64,000 bases of DNA from Microlunatus soli. GTDB lineage: Bacteria > Actinomycetota > Actinomycetes > Propionibacteriales > Propionibacteriaceae. The translations under genes were made by a program, and so were the position numbers. The stretch spans positions 3,596,001-3,660,000 of the forward strand of contig NZ_LT629772.1 of the NCBI RefSeq assembly GCF_900105385.1, read 5' to 3'. Of this stretch, positions 9,103 to 18,639 are shown in pieces. A model generated the notes under the pieces. That model had not been told where the DNA came from and did no database searches. It worked only from the letters and a program-made list of their open reading frames with translations. The stretch's first letter is position 1; the number at the start of each line of letters is the position of its first letter.

Positions 9103-9257
9103 TGACGCGCGTCATAAATTCGTTGGCCATTCGACGCCTGAAGCGGCGATCTGCTGCGTTGTCGTCGGATGACATGCCCCGGCATGCGCACCTCCTCCGC
9201 CTTGCAGCTCACCGCTTCAGGCGCCGACTGCCTCCACGAATTCATGACGCGCGCCAC
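9102..9257. repeat. 156-bp imperfect palindrome between purQ and a membrane-protein gene
   Basis: The outer arms 9102-9146 and 9212-9257 match as reverse complements at most positions (GTGACGCGCGTCAT..., ACGCCTGAAGCGG). The centre, CATGCC-CC-GGCATG (9173-9186), lies exactly at the midpoint (9179.5) of the whole element, so the full 156 bp is symmetric about one point, with weaker pairing in the middle of each arm. It reads like a MITE or large repetitive palindrome. The next gene's ATG (9244) lies inside the right arm. Confidence 0.75.
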
Positions 9258-11391
9258 TAGCAACTACGTGTCCGGCACGTCTCGTCGCTGGCCACTGACC
9301 GTCAAGTCAACGCTGGTGGTGGTCGGCCTGGTGCTGGTCTTCGGCCTGCTCCGGCTGGTCAGTGGGCTGTCCGAGCCGACGTCACAGACCGAGATCTACA
9401 CCCCCAACGTCGTCGTGGTCGGCGTCACCGGCCGCTACCAACCCACCGCAACCGACGACAAGATCATCTCCGCCCACACCGACGACGTCCAGGCCGGTGC
9501 GATCTCCACCCGACCGGCGATCCAGGGCGAATGCGCCGCTGCCGGCTGGCTGACCGTCGGTGCCGGTCGACGGACCACCGCCGGCGGCTTGTGCGACCCC
9601 GCGGTGTCCGGCAGCGGGACGGCCGCCTCGATCCCCGACTGGCAGCAGCGACTGGCCAAGGCCGGGGCGAACGCCGGCGATGCGCGGCTGGGCACGCTGG
9701 CAGCCCAGAGCAAGGGCTGTGTCCAGGCCGTTGGCGCCGGTGCCGCGCTGGCAGCCGCCAATCCCGACGGCACCCTCGATCGCTACCGGACCGCCCAGCA
9801 GTTCGCGGCCGGCGGCTATCGTCCGGACTGCCCGATCACCCTGGTCGATGCCGGTCAGGACTCCGATCGGGTGATCAGCCGGCTGGCCGACCGGGAAGAC
9901 GTGACGTTGATCGTCACCGGCATCGGTCCGGCTGCTGGCTCCCACGACGAGAACCTGCAGCTCATCTACCGGCTCGGCACCACGTTGCCGGGGCTGATGA
10001 CCTCGGAGTCGACCCGCCGCGAGGGCATCGTCACCCTGATCGACCTGACGCGGACCTTGGTCGGTTTCGCCCACGACAACAAGCCGCTGCCCGCGGGGCT
10101 GCCGCTGGACGGCACCGCGATCGGTGTGCAACCGCAACCGGTGTCGACAGCGATCCTCAGCAAACACCTGACGACGCTGCACAACCTCTCCTCCGTCGCT
10201 CCCGTCGGGTACGTCGTCGGCGGCCTGATCGGCGTCGGGCTGGCGGTGACGATCGCGATCGCCGCTGTGCGCCGCCGATGGGCGGTGATCCGGCCCGCGC
10301 TGGCCGCCCTGGCGACGCTGACCGCCGCGCTGATGCTGACCGGGTCGTTCGGATGGCAGGCCCAGCAGCATCCGACGCCTGCACTGCTGCTGACGCTGGT
10401 GTTCTGGGTGGCTGCGTTGGCCGCTGCGACCTTGGGCCTGTCCCGCTGGCTGAAGCTGCCGCTGCCGATCGTCGCCGCCGGCCTGGTGATGGCGACCTAC
10501 ACCACCGACGCCGCGCTCGGTGGCGTGATGCAGCCGGGCTCACTGCTCAACTCCCGCCCGGTCGCCGGTGGCCGCTGGTACGGCTTCGGCAACAGCACCT
10601 TCGGCAGCTATGCGGTCTCGGCGATCACCGTCGCCGGCTACGTCGCGCATCGGTTCGCCCGCGCGGGTCGACGATGGCTGCCGATGGTCGCGGTGTTGAT
10701 CATCGGCGGCCTGGCCGTCGCCTGCGAGGGGTGGCCGTCGATGGGCGCCGACTTCGGCGGGGTGATCTCGTTGACGCCGACGGTGTTGTTCCTGGCGTTG
10801 GCCGTCTCCCCGGCCAAGATCACCTGGCCCCGGCTCCTGATCATCGGGGCATCGGCGGTCGTTGCGGTCGGTCTGGTGTCGGTGATCGACTGGACCCGCG
10901 GCGCCGGCCATCGCAGTCATCTCGGTGACTTCGTCCAGCGGGTGATCAGCGGCGATGCCTGGCCGATCGTGCTGCGCAAGGCGGTCGCGTCCGGCAGCAC
11001 CCTGATCGCGCCGCTCGGCATCATCGGCATCGTCGTCGGCGGCGCGATCTGGATCGTGATCTTCCGCCGGCTCCGGCACGCGATCACCGAGCAGCAGTTC
11101 TCGACCTATCACGTGACGGCGATCACCGCCTGCGCGACCGGGATCATCGGGACCCTGCTGAACGACGCCGGCATCTCGGTCTTCCTGACCGTCACCGGCC
11201 CCTTCATGGTGACCACGGTCGGCCTGCTGTACGGCCGCTTCCGCCGCCTCGGGTGGGCCGGCGTCGTTCACGGTGAGGATGTTCAGGATCCGCTCGAACC
11301 CGACGACGGCCCCGGACCCGCGCCGACCCGCCCACGCGATCCGTCGCGTTCGGGCAACCCCGCGATCCGTGGCCGTCGTCGGTCCAGCTGA
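9244..11391 (+). CDS. large polytopic membrane protein of unknown function
   Basis: 715 aa. An N-terminal membrane anchor (KSTLVVVGLVLVFGLL) is followed by about 270 residues outside the membrane, then roughly ten hydrophobic segments and a basic Pro/Arg-rich tail. The outer domain has a weak alkaline-phosphatase-superfamily flavour (MTSESTRREGIVTLIDLTRT resembles the end of such domains). The catalytic metal ligands are not obvious, so no enzyme activity is claimed. ATG 9244 is preferred to an upstream start at 9169, because residues coded before it come from the palindromic element. Its TGA directly abuts the stop of the convergent gene (TGATCA). Confidence 0.7.
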   Translation: MTRATSNYVSGTSRRWPLTVKSTLVVVGLVLVFGLLRLVSGLSEPTSQTEIYTPNVVVVGVTGRYQPTATDDKIISAHTDDVQAGAISTRPAIQGECAAAGWLTVGAGRRTTAGGLCDPAVSGSGTAASIPDWQQRLAKAGANAGDARLGTLAAQSKGCVQAVGAGAALAAANPDGTLDRYRTAQQFAAGGYRPDCPITLVDAGQDSDRVISRLADREDVTLIVTGIGPAAGSHDENLQLIYRLGTTLPGLMTSESTRREGIVTLIDLTRTLVGFAHDNKPLPAGLPLDGTAIGVQPQPVSTAILSKHLTTLHNLSSVAPVGYVVGGLIGVGLAVTIAIAAVRRRWAVIRPALAALATLTAALMLTGSFGWQAQQHPTPALLLTLVFWVAALAAATLGLSRWLKLPLPIVAAGLVMATYTTDAALGGVMQPGSLLNSRPVAGGRWYGFGNSTFGSYAVSAITVAGYVAHRFARAGRRWLPMVAVLIIGGLAVACEGWPSMGADFGGVISLTPTVLFLALAVSPAKITWPRLLIIGASAVVAVGLVSVIDWTRGAGHRSHLGDFVQRVISGDAWPIVLRKAVASGSTLIAPLGIIGIVVGGAIWIVIFRRLRHAITEQQFSTYHVTAITACATGIIGTLLNDAGISVFLTVTGPFMVTTVGLLYGRFRRLGWAGVVHGEDVQDPLEPDDGPGPAPTRPRDPSRSGNPAIRGRRRSS

Positions 11392-11979
11392 TCAGTTACC
11401 GACGCACCACGTCGGCGAACCGCCGATGTTGTCGACGTAACGCGCCGAGACCCAGTTCGATCCGGGCAGCTGGTACCACAGGGTGTTGCCGCCGACCGAT
11501 TGGGCCTTCAGCTTGCAGACGGCCTTGGTGCGGGTGCCCTTCTTCAACGAGCCGACCGACGTGTCGTGGGTGTTGGGTCCGTGCCGGACCGTGAGCTTCG
11601 CGGTCGTCCGGATCGCCGCCGGCTTGCTGGTCGTGCCACACCAGGCGATCTTCGAGCCGCGCAGTTCCTTGACGTAACGACCGGAGATCCAGGACTGGGC
11701 ACCCTCGCCGGCCGGCAGCTGATACCAGGTGCGGTTGCCCTCGATCGATGCGCCGGCGATCTTGCAGACCAACGGCACGGTCGCGCCGGGCCGGATCGTG
11801 CTGACCTTCATCGCCTGCCGGGTCGGGGCGTAGCGGACGGTGAGCGAGGACTTGGCGGTGACCTTGCCGTCACCGGCGGCCTGCGCCGGGGTGCTGGCCA
11901 GGGCGGCGGTCGCCCCGGTCGCCAGTGCGGCTGCGGCTACGATGCCGGCGGCCCGCTTGGCCCAGGAAGTGACGCTCAT
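11392..11979 (-). CDS. secreted protein with two bacterial SH3-like repeats
   Basis: 195 aa. It has a clear signal peptide: a basic start, a hydrophobic Ala-rich stretch and cleavage likely after STPAQA. Two similar copies follow ([20 protein letters not shown]... and [20 protein letters not shown]...), each ending in a WYQLP...W(I/V)S(G/A)RYV block as in SH3_3 domains of cell-wall proteins. Each repeat carries a Cys pair, probably a disulphide. Likely an extracellular wall- or ligand-binding protein. No catalytic domain is attached. Convergent with the membrane-protein gene; their stop codons touch. Confidence 0.8.
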   Translation of the reverse strand: MSVTSWAKRAAGIVAAAALATGATAALASTPAQAAGDGKVTAKSSLTVRYAPTRQAMKVSTIRPGATVPLVCKIAGASIEGNRTWYQLPAGEGAQSWISGRYVKELRGSKIAWCGTTSKPAAIRTTAKLTVRHGPNTHDTSVGSLKKGTRTKAVCKLKAQSVGGNTLWYQLPGSNWVSARYVDNIGGSPTWCVGN

Positions 11980-12133
11980 CTGATTTCTCCTTCGGTCGGC
12001 TCGCGGTGCTGCGAGCGGCTCTCCCGTCCACGGGGAGTCGGACGGTTCTATCCATGGAGATGCAGGATGCGGCCGAAAAGTTGGACGGATCCGCAGATCG
12101 GCGGGCGGAATCGGTGGATCGCCGCGGAGGCAC

Positions 12134-12139
12134 TAGCCT
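12134..12139 (+). promoter_or_regulatory. -10 hexamer TAGCCT of a leaderless purL promoter
   Basis: TAGCCT, then 7 bases, then GTG 12147. It has the same geometry as purC and purS and supports a GTG start for PurL. Confidence 0.5.
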
Positions 12140-12146
12140 TACGGCC

Positions 12147-14408
12147 GTGGCGGATACCGTTGAGCAGGCGGCGAAGACCCCCGAGCAGAGCCAGCCGTGG
12201 CGCGAACTCGGGCTGAAGGAAGACGAGTACACCCGGATCCGGGAGATCCTGGGGCGGCGACCGACCGGCAGCGAGCTGGCGATGTACTCGGTGATGTGGT
12301 CGGAGCACTGCTCCTACAAGTCCTCCAAGGTGCATCTGCGGCGGTTCGGTGAGGTGCCGGCCGAGACCCCGGTCGGCAAGCTGCTGGCCGGCATCGGCGA
12401 GAACGCCGGCGTGATCGACATCGGCAACGACTATGCCGTCACCTTCAAGATCGAATCCCACAACCACCCGTCCTATGTCGAGCCGTACCAGGGCGCCGCG
12501 ACCGGCGTCGGCGGCATCGTCCGCGACATCCTCGCGATGGGTGCCCGACCGGTCGGCGTGATGGATGCGCTGCGGTTCGGCCCGTTGGACGCCCCCGACA
12601 CCCATCGGGTGCTGCCCGGTGTGGTCGCCGGTGTCGGCGGCTACGGCAACTGCCTCGGACTGCCGAACATCGGCGGCGAGGTCGTCTTCGACCCGTCCTA
12701 CCTCGGCAACCCGCTGGTGAACGCGCTCTGCGTCGGTGTGCTCAAGCACGAGGACCTGCAGCTCGGCCGGGCGACCGGCACCGGCAACAAAGTGATCTTG
12801 TACGGCGCCGCCACCGGCGGCGACGGGATCGGCGGCGCCTCGGTGCTGGCCAGCGAGACCTTCGATGCAGACGGTCCGGCGAAGCGGCCCAGTGTCCAGG
12901 TCGGCGATCCGTTCCAGGAGAAGCTGCTGATCGAGTGCACGCTGGAGCTTTTCGCCGCCGGCGTGATCAACGGGATCAGCGATCTCGGCGCGGCCGGCTT
13001 GAGCTGCGCGACCGCGGAGCTGGCCAGTTCCGGCGACGGCGGCATGCACGTCGTCCTGGATCGGGCGCCGTTGCGGGACCACACGTTGAGCCCCGAAGAG
13101 ATCCTGATGAGCGAATCGCAGGAACGGATGATGGCGGTCGTCGAACCGCAGCATCTGGACCGCTTCTTCGAGATCTGCACGAAGTGGGACGTGCTGGCCA
13201 CCGAGATCGGCGAGGTCACCGACACCGGCCGGTTGATCATCGACTGGCACGGCGAGACGATCGTCGACGTCGAGCCGCGGACCGTGGCCGACGAGGGTCC
13301 GGTCTACGAGCGTCCTTACGCCCGGCCGTCCTGGCAGGACAGCGTCCAGGCCGATGGCGTCGATGATCTTGAACGGCCCAGCTCCGCGGTCGGTCTGCAG
13401 GAGACCTTGTTGCGGATCATCGGCTCGGCCAACCTGGCCGACAAGTCCTGGATCACCGATCAGTACGATCGCTACGTCCGCGGCAACAGTGTGCTGGCGC
13501 AGCCGGAGGACTCCGGCATGCTGCGGATCGACGAGGACACCAATCTCGGGGTCGCGTTGGCCACCGACTGCAACGGTCGCTTCGCCTACCTGGACCCGTA
13601 CGCCGGCGCCCAGCTCGCGTTGGCCGAGGCCTATCGCAATGTCGCCGTCACCGGCGCCCGGCCGCTCGCGGTCTCGGACTGCCTCAACTTCGGCTCGCCG
13701 GAGGATCCGGCGGTGATGTGGCAGTTCGAGCGGGCGATCGCCGCCCTGGTCGACGGCTGCAAGCAGCTCGGCACACCGGTCACCGGCGGCAACGTCAGCT
13801 TCTACAACCAGACCGGAGATCAGGCCATCCTGCCGACGCCGGTGGTCGGCGTGCTCGGCGTGATCGACGATGTGTCTCGGCGGACGCCGATGGGCTTCGC
13901 AGCCGACGGCGATCTGATCTTGCTGCTCGGTGACACCCGGGACGAGCTGGCCGGTTCTGCCTGGGCCGGTGTCGTTCATGATCATCTCGGAGGGCTGCCG
14001 CCGCAGGTCGATCTTGATCATGAGATCCGGTTGGCCGAGGTGATGATCGCTGCCGCTCGGCAGGGACTGTTGTCCAGTGCACACGACCTTTCCGAGGGTG
14101 GCCTGGCCCAGGCCCTGGTGGATGCGATCCTCCGGAACGATCACGGTGCTCGGGTCACCCTGCCGAACGAGCTCGACCCGTTCGTCGCCCTGTTCTCCGA
14201 GAGCGCCGGTCGGGTGCTGGTCTCGCTGCCGGCCGGGCATCGCGACGACTTCGAGGCGCTGTGTGAGCAGCATCGGGTGTCGGTGCAGCAACTCGGCACC
14301 GTCGGCGGAACAGCACTGGACGTCGAGGGCCAGTTCGGTCTCGAGATCGAAGTACTGCGCGCGGCCTGGCAGGCGCCGATCCGCGATGCGGTGGAGGCCA
14401 CCGCCTGA
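12147..14408 (+). CDS. purL: FGAM synthase, large subunit PurL (small type)
   Basis: 753 aa, the catalytic subunit that converts FGAR to FGAM with ATP and ammonia from PurQ. Family blocks are [29 protein letters not shown] and [11 protein letters not shown]. The length matches the PurS/PurQ-dependent small PurL rather than the fused 1300-residue form. The frame is open back to 12006, but GTG 12147 is chosen from the -10 position and the usual N-terminus (ADTVEQA...[11 protein letters not shown]). It is followed by a hairpin at 14431-14460. Confidence 0.96.
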   Translation: MADTVEQAAKTPEQSQPWRELGLKEDEYTRIREILGRRPTGSELAMYSVMWSEHCSYKSSKVHLRRFGEVPAETPVGKLLAGIGENAGVIDIGNDYAVTFKIESHNHPSYVEPYQGAATGVGGIVRDILAMGARPVGVMDALRFGPLDAPDTHRVLPGVVAGVGGYGNCLGLPNIGGEVVFDPSYLGNPLVNALCVGVLKHEDLQLGRATGTGNKVILYGAATGGDGIGGASVLASETFDADGPAKRPSVQVGDPFQEKLLIECTLELFAAGVINGISDLGAAGLSCATAELASSGDGGMHVVLDRAPLRDHTLSPEEILMSESQERMMAVVEPQHLDRFFEICTKWDVLATEIGEVTDTGRLIIDWHGETIVDVEPRTVADEGPVYERPYARPSWQDSVQADGVDDLERPSSAVGLQETLLRIIGSANLADKSWITDQYDRYVRGNSVLAQPEDSGMLRIDEDTNLGVALATDCNGRFAYLDPYAGAQLALAEAYRNVAVTGARPLAVSDCLNFGSPEDPAVMWQFERAIAALVDGCKQLGTPVTGGNVSFYNQTGDQAILPTPVVGVLGVIDDVSRRTPMGFAADGDLILLLGDTRDELAGSAWAGVVHDHLGGLPPQVDLDHEIRLAEVMIAAARQGLLSSAHDLSEGGLAQALVDAILRNDHGARVTLPNELDPFVALFSESAGRVLVSLPAGHRDDFEALCEQHRVSVQQLGTVGGTALDVEGQFGLEIEVLRAAWQAPIRDAVEATA

Positions 14409-14430
14409 ATCTGCGGCCGACACGGCGCAT

Positions 14431-14460
14431 CGAATGGTGATCACGAATGATCACCATTCG
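14431..14460 (+). terminator. hairpin after purL
   Basis: CGAATGGTGATCA, loop CGAA, TGATCACCATTCG: a perfect 13-bp stem 22 bases past the purL stop. There is no U-tract, as is common in actinobacterial terminators. Confidence 0.65.
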
Positions 14461-14599
14461 GTGTCGAAGTTGTGACAATCGCGCCTTTTGACCGGCAATA
14501 CTCTCGCCAATTGTCGGTGCACCATGATTCATTGGGGCCGCACAGCAAGCCTGTATCCAGGCTCAGTGACACATCCCCCACAGGAGGACTCAAGTCCCG

Positions 14600-16528
14600 A
14601 TGAATCGATCACCACTGATATCTCTGCGCCGGCGATCCCGGCGCGTCGTCGCCCTGACGATCGCCCCGGTGCTGGCCTTGACCACCGCTGTCGGCGTCCT
14701 CGCCCCGACGCAGCAGGCGGCGGCCGCGGCGAAGGTTCCCGACGTGCAGAAGCTCGCCGGTGAGCTGTCCGACCAGCAACTGACCTGGGAGACCTGTGAC
14801 TTCGGCGATCCCGCGCTGAACGACCGCTTCAATGTCCCCAACGTTTCCTGTGCCACCGTCAAGGTGCCGCAGGACTGGCATGATCCGGCCAACGGCAAGA
14901 CCTGGGACATCCGGATCTCCCAGGCCAAGAACATCGATGTCGACAACGGCCGCTACCAGGGCACCGTGTTCGCCAATCCGGGCGGTCCGGGCGGTGAGGG
15001 CCTGGTCTGGGGGCCGGCGTTGCAGGAACGCACTCCGGACATGAATCCGTACTACAACTACGTCGGTTTCGATCCGCGTGGTGTCGGGCAGAGCAGCCAT
15101 GCCTCCTGCGAGTACGAGTTCGATCCCGAGGCGACCGACCCGTACGCCGAGGTCAAGGCCGCCGGTGAGGCGTGTTCCGCCAACGCCGAGGTGAAGACGA
15201 TCAACACCGAGCAGACCAGCTACGACATGGACTTCATCCGCTTCCTGCTCGGGGCGCCCAAGCTGAGCTATGTCGGCTACTCCTACGGCACCTGGCTCGG
15301 CGCCTGGTATGAGAAGGTGTTCGGCGCCACGTACGGTGACAAGTTCGTGCTGGACTCCTCGATCGACAGCACCGAGCCGACGCTGCAGTCGACCTGGGAC
15401 CTGCAGCCGATCGCCCGCGACCGCCAGTTCGAGCTGCACATGATGAACTGGATCGCCCGCCACGACGCTGACTACAAGCTCGGTGAGGATCCGCAGAAGA
15501 TCTACAACGACTACTTCGCCGCCACGGCGAAACTCGACCCGACCCTGGTGCTGTTCGCCTGGATCTTCCTCGGTGGTGCCGGCGCCTTCAGCGTCAACGA
15601 CGACTATCCGCTGGCCGCCGAGGTGGTCAAGTTCCTGATCGACTCGGCAGCCGAGGACGGTGCGGTGGCACAGCGTTCGGCGGCAGCCAATCCTGCTGCC
15701 GCCACCGATGAGCTGCTCGCCCGCGGCGAGAAGTCGGCGTCGCCGAAGCTCAAGGCTCAGATCAAGAAGGCCCGCCAGCAGCTCGCCCCGCTGGCCGACA
15801 CGAAGACCAAGAGCCAGCATCGGCAGTCCGAGCAGCAGTCGGCCGGCAAGGCGGCAGCGCTGGAGACCGGCGTCCTCGAGGACCCGTTCGAGATGATCCG
15901 CTGCAACGACGGCCAGTGGACCCAGGGCGAGAAGTACTGGGCGAAGCACAACAAGAAGCAGGCCAAGCAGGCTCCGCTCAGTGATTCCTGGGGTCTGCTG
16001 GATGTGCCGGTGTGCGCCTACTGGCGGACCACCAACCTGATGCCGGTGGCTACCGACTCCTTCCCCGACACCGTCGTGGTGCAGGGCGAGTTGGATTCCC
16101 AGACCGGCTGGGAGGGCGGCTACACCGCGGGCACCGAACTGCCGAACACCAGCCTGATCGCGATCGACAACGAGGGATCGCACGGGCACTTCCCGTACGG
16201 CACTGAAGCGGTCGACCGACCGATCTACAACTACTTCCTGGACGGCAAGCAGCCCAAGAACATCAAGGTGACCCAGGCGCAGCCGTTGCCGGAGGACAAG
16301 CAGACCTACGAATCGTGGGCCAAGCTGAACAAGAAGGCCAAGCACACCGGCAAGGACGCCACCTCGCCGTGGATCCCGGTCGACGGCAAGGCAGCCACCG
16401 TCACATCCAGCTCGGCCGGGGACGACCTGTTGGCCAAGGCGACCACCGATCAACTGCTCCGGCAGCGGGTGCAGCAGATCTACGGCGCCGACGGCGTACG
16501 GGCTCTGCACGAGCAGGGCGTGCTGTGA
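14600..16528 (+). CDS. secreted alpha/beta-hydrolase, tripeptidyl-aminopeptidase-like (family S33)
   Basis: 642 aa with an Arg-rich signal peptide and Ala-rich cleavage region (TQQAAAAAK). The S33/TAP layout is clear: oxyanion block NPGGPGGEG, then GFDPRGVGQS, nucleophile Ser in GYSYGTWLG, and a C-terminal TAP-like domain with VVVQGELDSQTG (acid) and EGSHGHF (base). About 200 residues between core and cap are rich in Lys/Ala/Gln. Likely acts outside the cell, removing short N-terminal peptides. AGGAGG lies about 12 bases before ATG 14600. Monocistronic, ended by the hairpin at 16556. Confidence 0.88.
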   Translation: MNRSPLISLRRRSRRVVALTIAPVLALTTAVGVLAPTQQAAAAAKVPDVQKLAGELSDQQLTWETCDFGDPALNDRFNVPNVSCATVKVPQDWHDPANGKTWDIRISQAKNIDVDNGRYQGTVFANPGGPGGEGLVWGPALQERTPDMNPYYNYVGFDPRGVGQSSHASCEYEFDPEATDPYAEVKAAGEACSANAEVKTINTEQTSYDMDFIRFLLGAPKLSYVGYSYGTWLGAWYEKVFGATYGDKFVLDSSIDSTEPTLQSTWDLQPIARDRQFELHMMNWIARHDADYKLGEDPQKIYNDYFAATAKLDPTLVLFAWIFLGGAGAFSVNDDYPLAAEVVKFLIDSAAEDGAVAQRSAAANPAAATDELLARGEKSASPKLKAQIKKARQQLAPLADTKTKSQHRQSEQQSAGKAAALETGVLEDPFEMIRCNDGQWTQGEKYWAKHNKKQAKQAPLSDSWGLLDVPVCAYWRTTNLMPVATDSFPDTVVVQGELDSQTGWEGGYTAGTELPNTSLIAIDNEGSHGHFPYGTEAVDRPIYNYFLDGKQPKNIKVTQAQPLPEDKQTYESWAKLNKKAKHTGKDATSPWIPVDGKAATVTSSSAGDDLLAKATTDQLLRQRVQQIYGADGVRALHEQGVL

Positions 16529-16555
16529 TCGTCCGCAGCTGACGGTTACCTGAAT

Positions 16556-16597
16556 CGGCCGTGGGGCCGGTCCCGCCCGGGGCCGGCCCCATGGCCG
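16556..16597 (+). terminator. strong GC-rich hairpin after the S33 peptidase
   Basis: Arms 16556-16570 and 16583-16597 pair over 15 positions (one G-U) around a 12-base loop, 28 bases after the stop codon. Confidence 0.7.
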
Positions 16598-16947
16598 TTG
16601 CAGATGATCATGGGGGCAGTGCTGTCGCCCCGACGGAGGCCGGCCAGACGGCGGAGCGTTCGCACCGGTCCCCCGAGTCGGTGCGAACGCTCCAACCGCT
16701 CTCGCGTGTCAGTGGTGACGCGAACCCCCCAGCTTGCGTCCGACCCCCTAATACGCGCTGTCGCAACCCGGCCGATGCGAACGGCTCAGCTGCGATGGCA
16801 GGAATGATTCTGCCGTTCGGCACCGACAGTGTCGTCAGCCTGGGGTGGTATTCGCCAGGTAACGCCAGAGGATGATTCTGCCGGTTCTGCCAAAGCAATC
16901 GAGCCGGCAGCGGCCCGCGCCAGGGCCGATTGCGGCATGATCGCGTC
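16598..16947. other. 350-bp gene-free stretch upstream of the Cys-tail protein
   Basis: No credible gene. It contains a perfect 15-bp inverted repeat (16653-16693), a smaller hairpin (TCGCGT...ACGCGA, about 16701-16722) and two copies of ATGATTCTGCCG at 16804 and 16872, 68 bases apart. These could be operators for the following Cys-tail/two-component genes, but no clear promoter was identified. Confidence 0.5.
16653..16693. repeat. 15-bp perfect inverted repeat
   Basis: GGAGCGTTCGCACCG and CGGTGCGAACGCTCC flank an 11-base loop. The TTCGCACCGG core also occurs in the 1969-2034 palindrome. Confidence 0.65.
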
Positions 16948-17346
16948 ATGACCATCGGCAACCAGTTCAGCGTCCTTCGTCGCCAGGACGGCGTGGACGG
17001 CGAACTGATCGGATCGGGGCTGCTGATCCAGCCTCGCATCGTGCAGCTCGACGGGCAGGCCGCGGCCCTGTTGCGGACGACGCCGCACCAGGCCGACCAG
17101 CTCGAGCTCCGGGTCGACGGTGTCGGCGCATCTCGAGCCGTCCAGCGGATCCGGCCGGGACTGCTCTCCTATGCCGAGACCAGCCAGATCGTCGCCGCCA
17201 ACGTGCCGGGGATCACCCTGCTGCCGGTCGACGGTGATCTGGTGTTCCTCGAGATCGCAGCCGATGACGATGATGACGACGACGATGACTGCGTCGGTGA
17301 TCCGTGGTGGTGCGTCGTCGTCTGCACGTCGTCCTGCACCTGTTAG
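16948..17346 (+). CDS. small protein with Asp tract and Cys-rich tail, unknown function
   Basis: 132 aa. Residues 1-104 resemble a worn trypsin-like N-lobe (GELIGSGLLIQPR near the start, DGDLVFLEI near the end) but lack the catalytic His block. Nine consecutive Asp (106-114) follow, then an 18-residue tail with five Cys (115, 122, 126, 130, 132) and two Trp. The tail looks unlike the rest and could bind metal, form disulphides or be a processed peptide. ATG 16948 is chosen; an in-frame TTG at 16930 is possible. It lies 15 bases before a sensor kinase gene, so the three genes 16948-19308 may act together. No function is assigned. Confidence 0.7.
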   Translation: MTIGNQFSVLRRQDGVDGELIGSGLLIQPRIVQLDGQAAALLRTTPHQADQLELRVDGVGASRAVQRIRPGLLSYAETSQIVAANVPGITLLPVDGDLVFLEIAADDDDDDDDDCVGDPWWCVVVCTSSCTC

Positions 17347-17361
17347 ATCGACCCCACGATC

Positions 17362-18567
17362 ATGGTTGCTCACTGGCGGACTCGCCGGGCGATGCTGCTG
17401 GACGTCGTCATCGCGCTGGCTGTCGGCTCCTTCGACGCCTGGGTCAGTCTGGCCGCCCGGCTCACCGCCAGCGGTAGCATCCGCCCTGGTCCGGTGCTGC
17501 CGCCGCCGCTGGTGATCATCTTGTTCTGCAGTGCCGGTGCTGTCCTGTTGTTCCGGCGGCGGTGGCCGATCCGGACGTTCCTGATCATCTGGGTGCTCTA
17601 TCTGACACCGATAGCGTTCCCGGTGCTGCAACCGTTCATGGTGTTGCTGGTGGCGATGTTCACGGTGTCCTCGACGCTCGGCCGCCGGCCCGCGGTGTGG
17701 AGCCTGTTGGCAACCTTCGTCGTCTTCGGGATCGAGATCGTCAACACCGCTCCGGTGGGTGTGCGGGCCAACACCTGGAGTTGGGTCATTCCGACGCTGG
17801 TGTTCGACGTGGTGATGGTCGTCCTGGTCTGGGTCGCAGCGCGGCTGCGTTATCGGTTCGCGCACCGGATCGCCGGCCTGGAACGCCGGCGGGAGGAGGA
17901 GATCCGCACCGCCGTCCGGCAGGAACGCCTCGCCGTCAGCCGGGACCTGCATGACATCGTCTCGCATTCGGTGAGCGCGATGACCCTGCAGGCGGCCGGC
18001 GCGAGGGCGGTGATGCAGCAGCAGCCGCAGCGGGTCCGTCCGGCGCTGGACGCCATCGAACAGACCGGCATCCAGGCCATGAGCGAACTGCAGCGGCTGC
18101 TGCAGGTGCTGCGTTCGGACGCCGACTACGTCGAGTCGACCGGCGCCGCCACCCGGGAGCGGTTGAGCCGGTTGCCCGAGCTGATCGAGCAGGCCCGCAG
18201 AGCCGGGCAGCGCGTCGAACTCGTGGTCTCCGGTGACCCGTGCGATCTCGATCCGAGTGTTGAGATGACCTGCTACCGGGTGATCCAGGAGGCGCTGGAC
18301 AACGCCGGCCGCCATGCCGGCGCGGACGTGGTGGTCCGGGTGCAGCTGGAATGGCTGCCGCCCCGACTGCGGACCAGTGTTGTGAACGGGGCGGGCGCCG
18401 CTCGGCCCGGCGTGCGGTTGTCCACCGGGCACGGATTGATCGGACTTGCCGAGCGGGTCCAGTTGGTCGGCGGCGAGCTGGAGACCGGACCGTTGCCCGA
18501 CGGCGGGTTCCGGATCACCGCAACTCTGCCCGTCACCCGACCGTCCATGGACAGAACGGAAACCTGA
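17362..18567 (+). CDS. NarL-family sensor histidine kinase
   Basis: 401 aa. About four to five membrane segments (residues 10-150) are followed by a HisKA_3 dimerisation domain with phospho-acceptor His in SRDLHDIVSHSVSAM, then a HATPase domain ending in GHGLIGLAERVQLVGG. No separate extracellular sensor domain, so it probably senses within or at the membrane. Its cognate regulator is the next gene (18640). The preceding small Cys-tail protein may be its input or accessory. Confidence 0.9.
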   Translation: MVAHWRTRRAMLLDVVIALAVGSFDAWVSLAARLTASGSIRPGPVLPPPLVIILFCSAGAVLLFRRRWPIRTFLIIWVLYLTPIAFPVLQPFMVLLVAMFTVSSTLGRRPAVWSLLATFVVFGIEIVNTAPVGVRANTWSWVIPTLVFDVVMVVLVWVAARLRYRFAHRIAGLERRREEEIRTAVRQERLAVSRDLHDIVSHSVSAMTLQAAGARAVMQQQPQRVRPALDAIEQTGIQAMSELQRLLQVLRSDADYVESTGAATRERLSRLPELIEQARRAGQRVELVVSGDPCDLDPSVEMTCYRVIQEALDNAGRHAGADVVVRVQLEWLPPRLRTSVVNGAGAARPGVRLSTGHGLIGLAERVQLVGGELETGPLPDGGFRITATLPVTRPSMDRTET

Positions 18568-18607
18568 CCGCGACGTCAATGCCCGCTACGCCTCGGTGGA
18601 TCGAGGC

Positions 18608-18613
18608 TAAGCT
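18608..18613 (+). promoter_or_regulatory. possible -10 hexamer TAAGCT before the response regulator
   Basis: TAAGCT lies 26 bases before GTG 18640, leaving a short leader that carries a G-rich ribosome binding site (GGGGGAGG). The regulator could thus be transcribed separately from the kinase. Confidence 0.35.
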
Positions 18614-18639
18614 TCGCTCGGACAGGGGGAGGCGGGGCG

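Noticed and set aside
12048-14444. 798-codon open frame antisense to purL
   Set aside because: Long only because of high GC; the plus strand has all PurL motifs.
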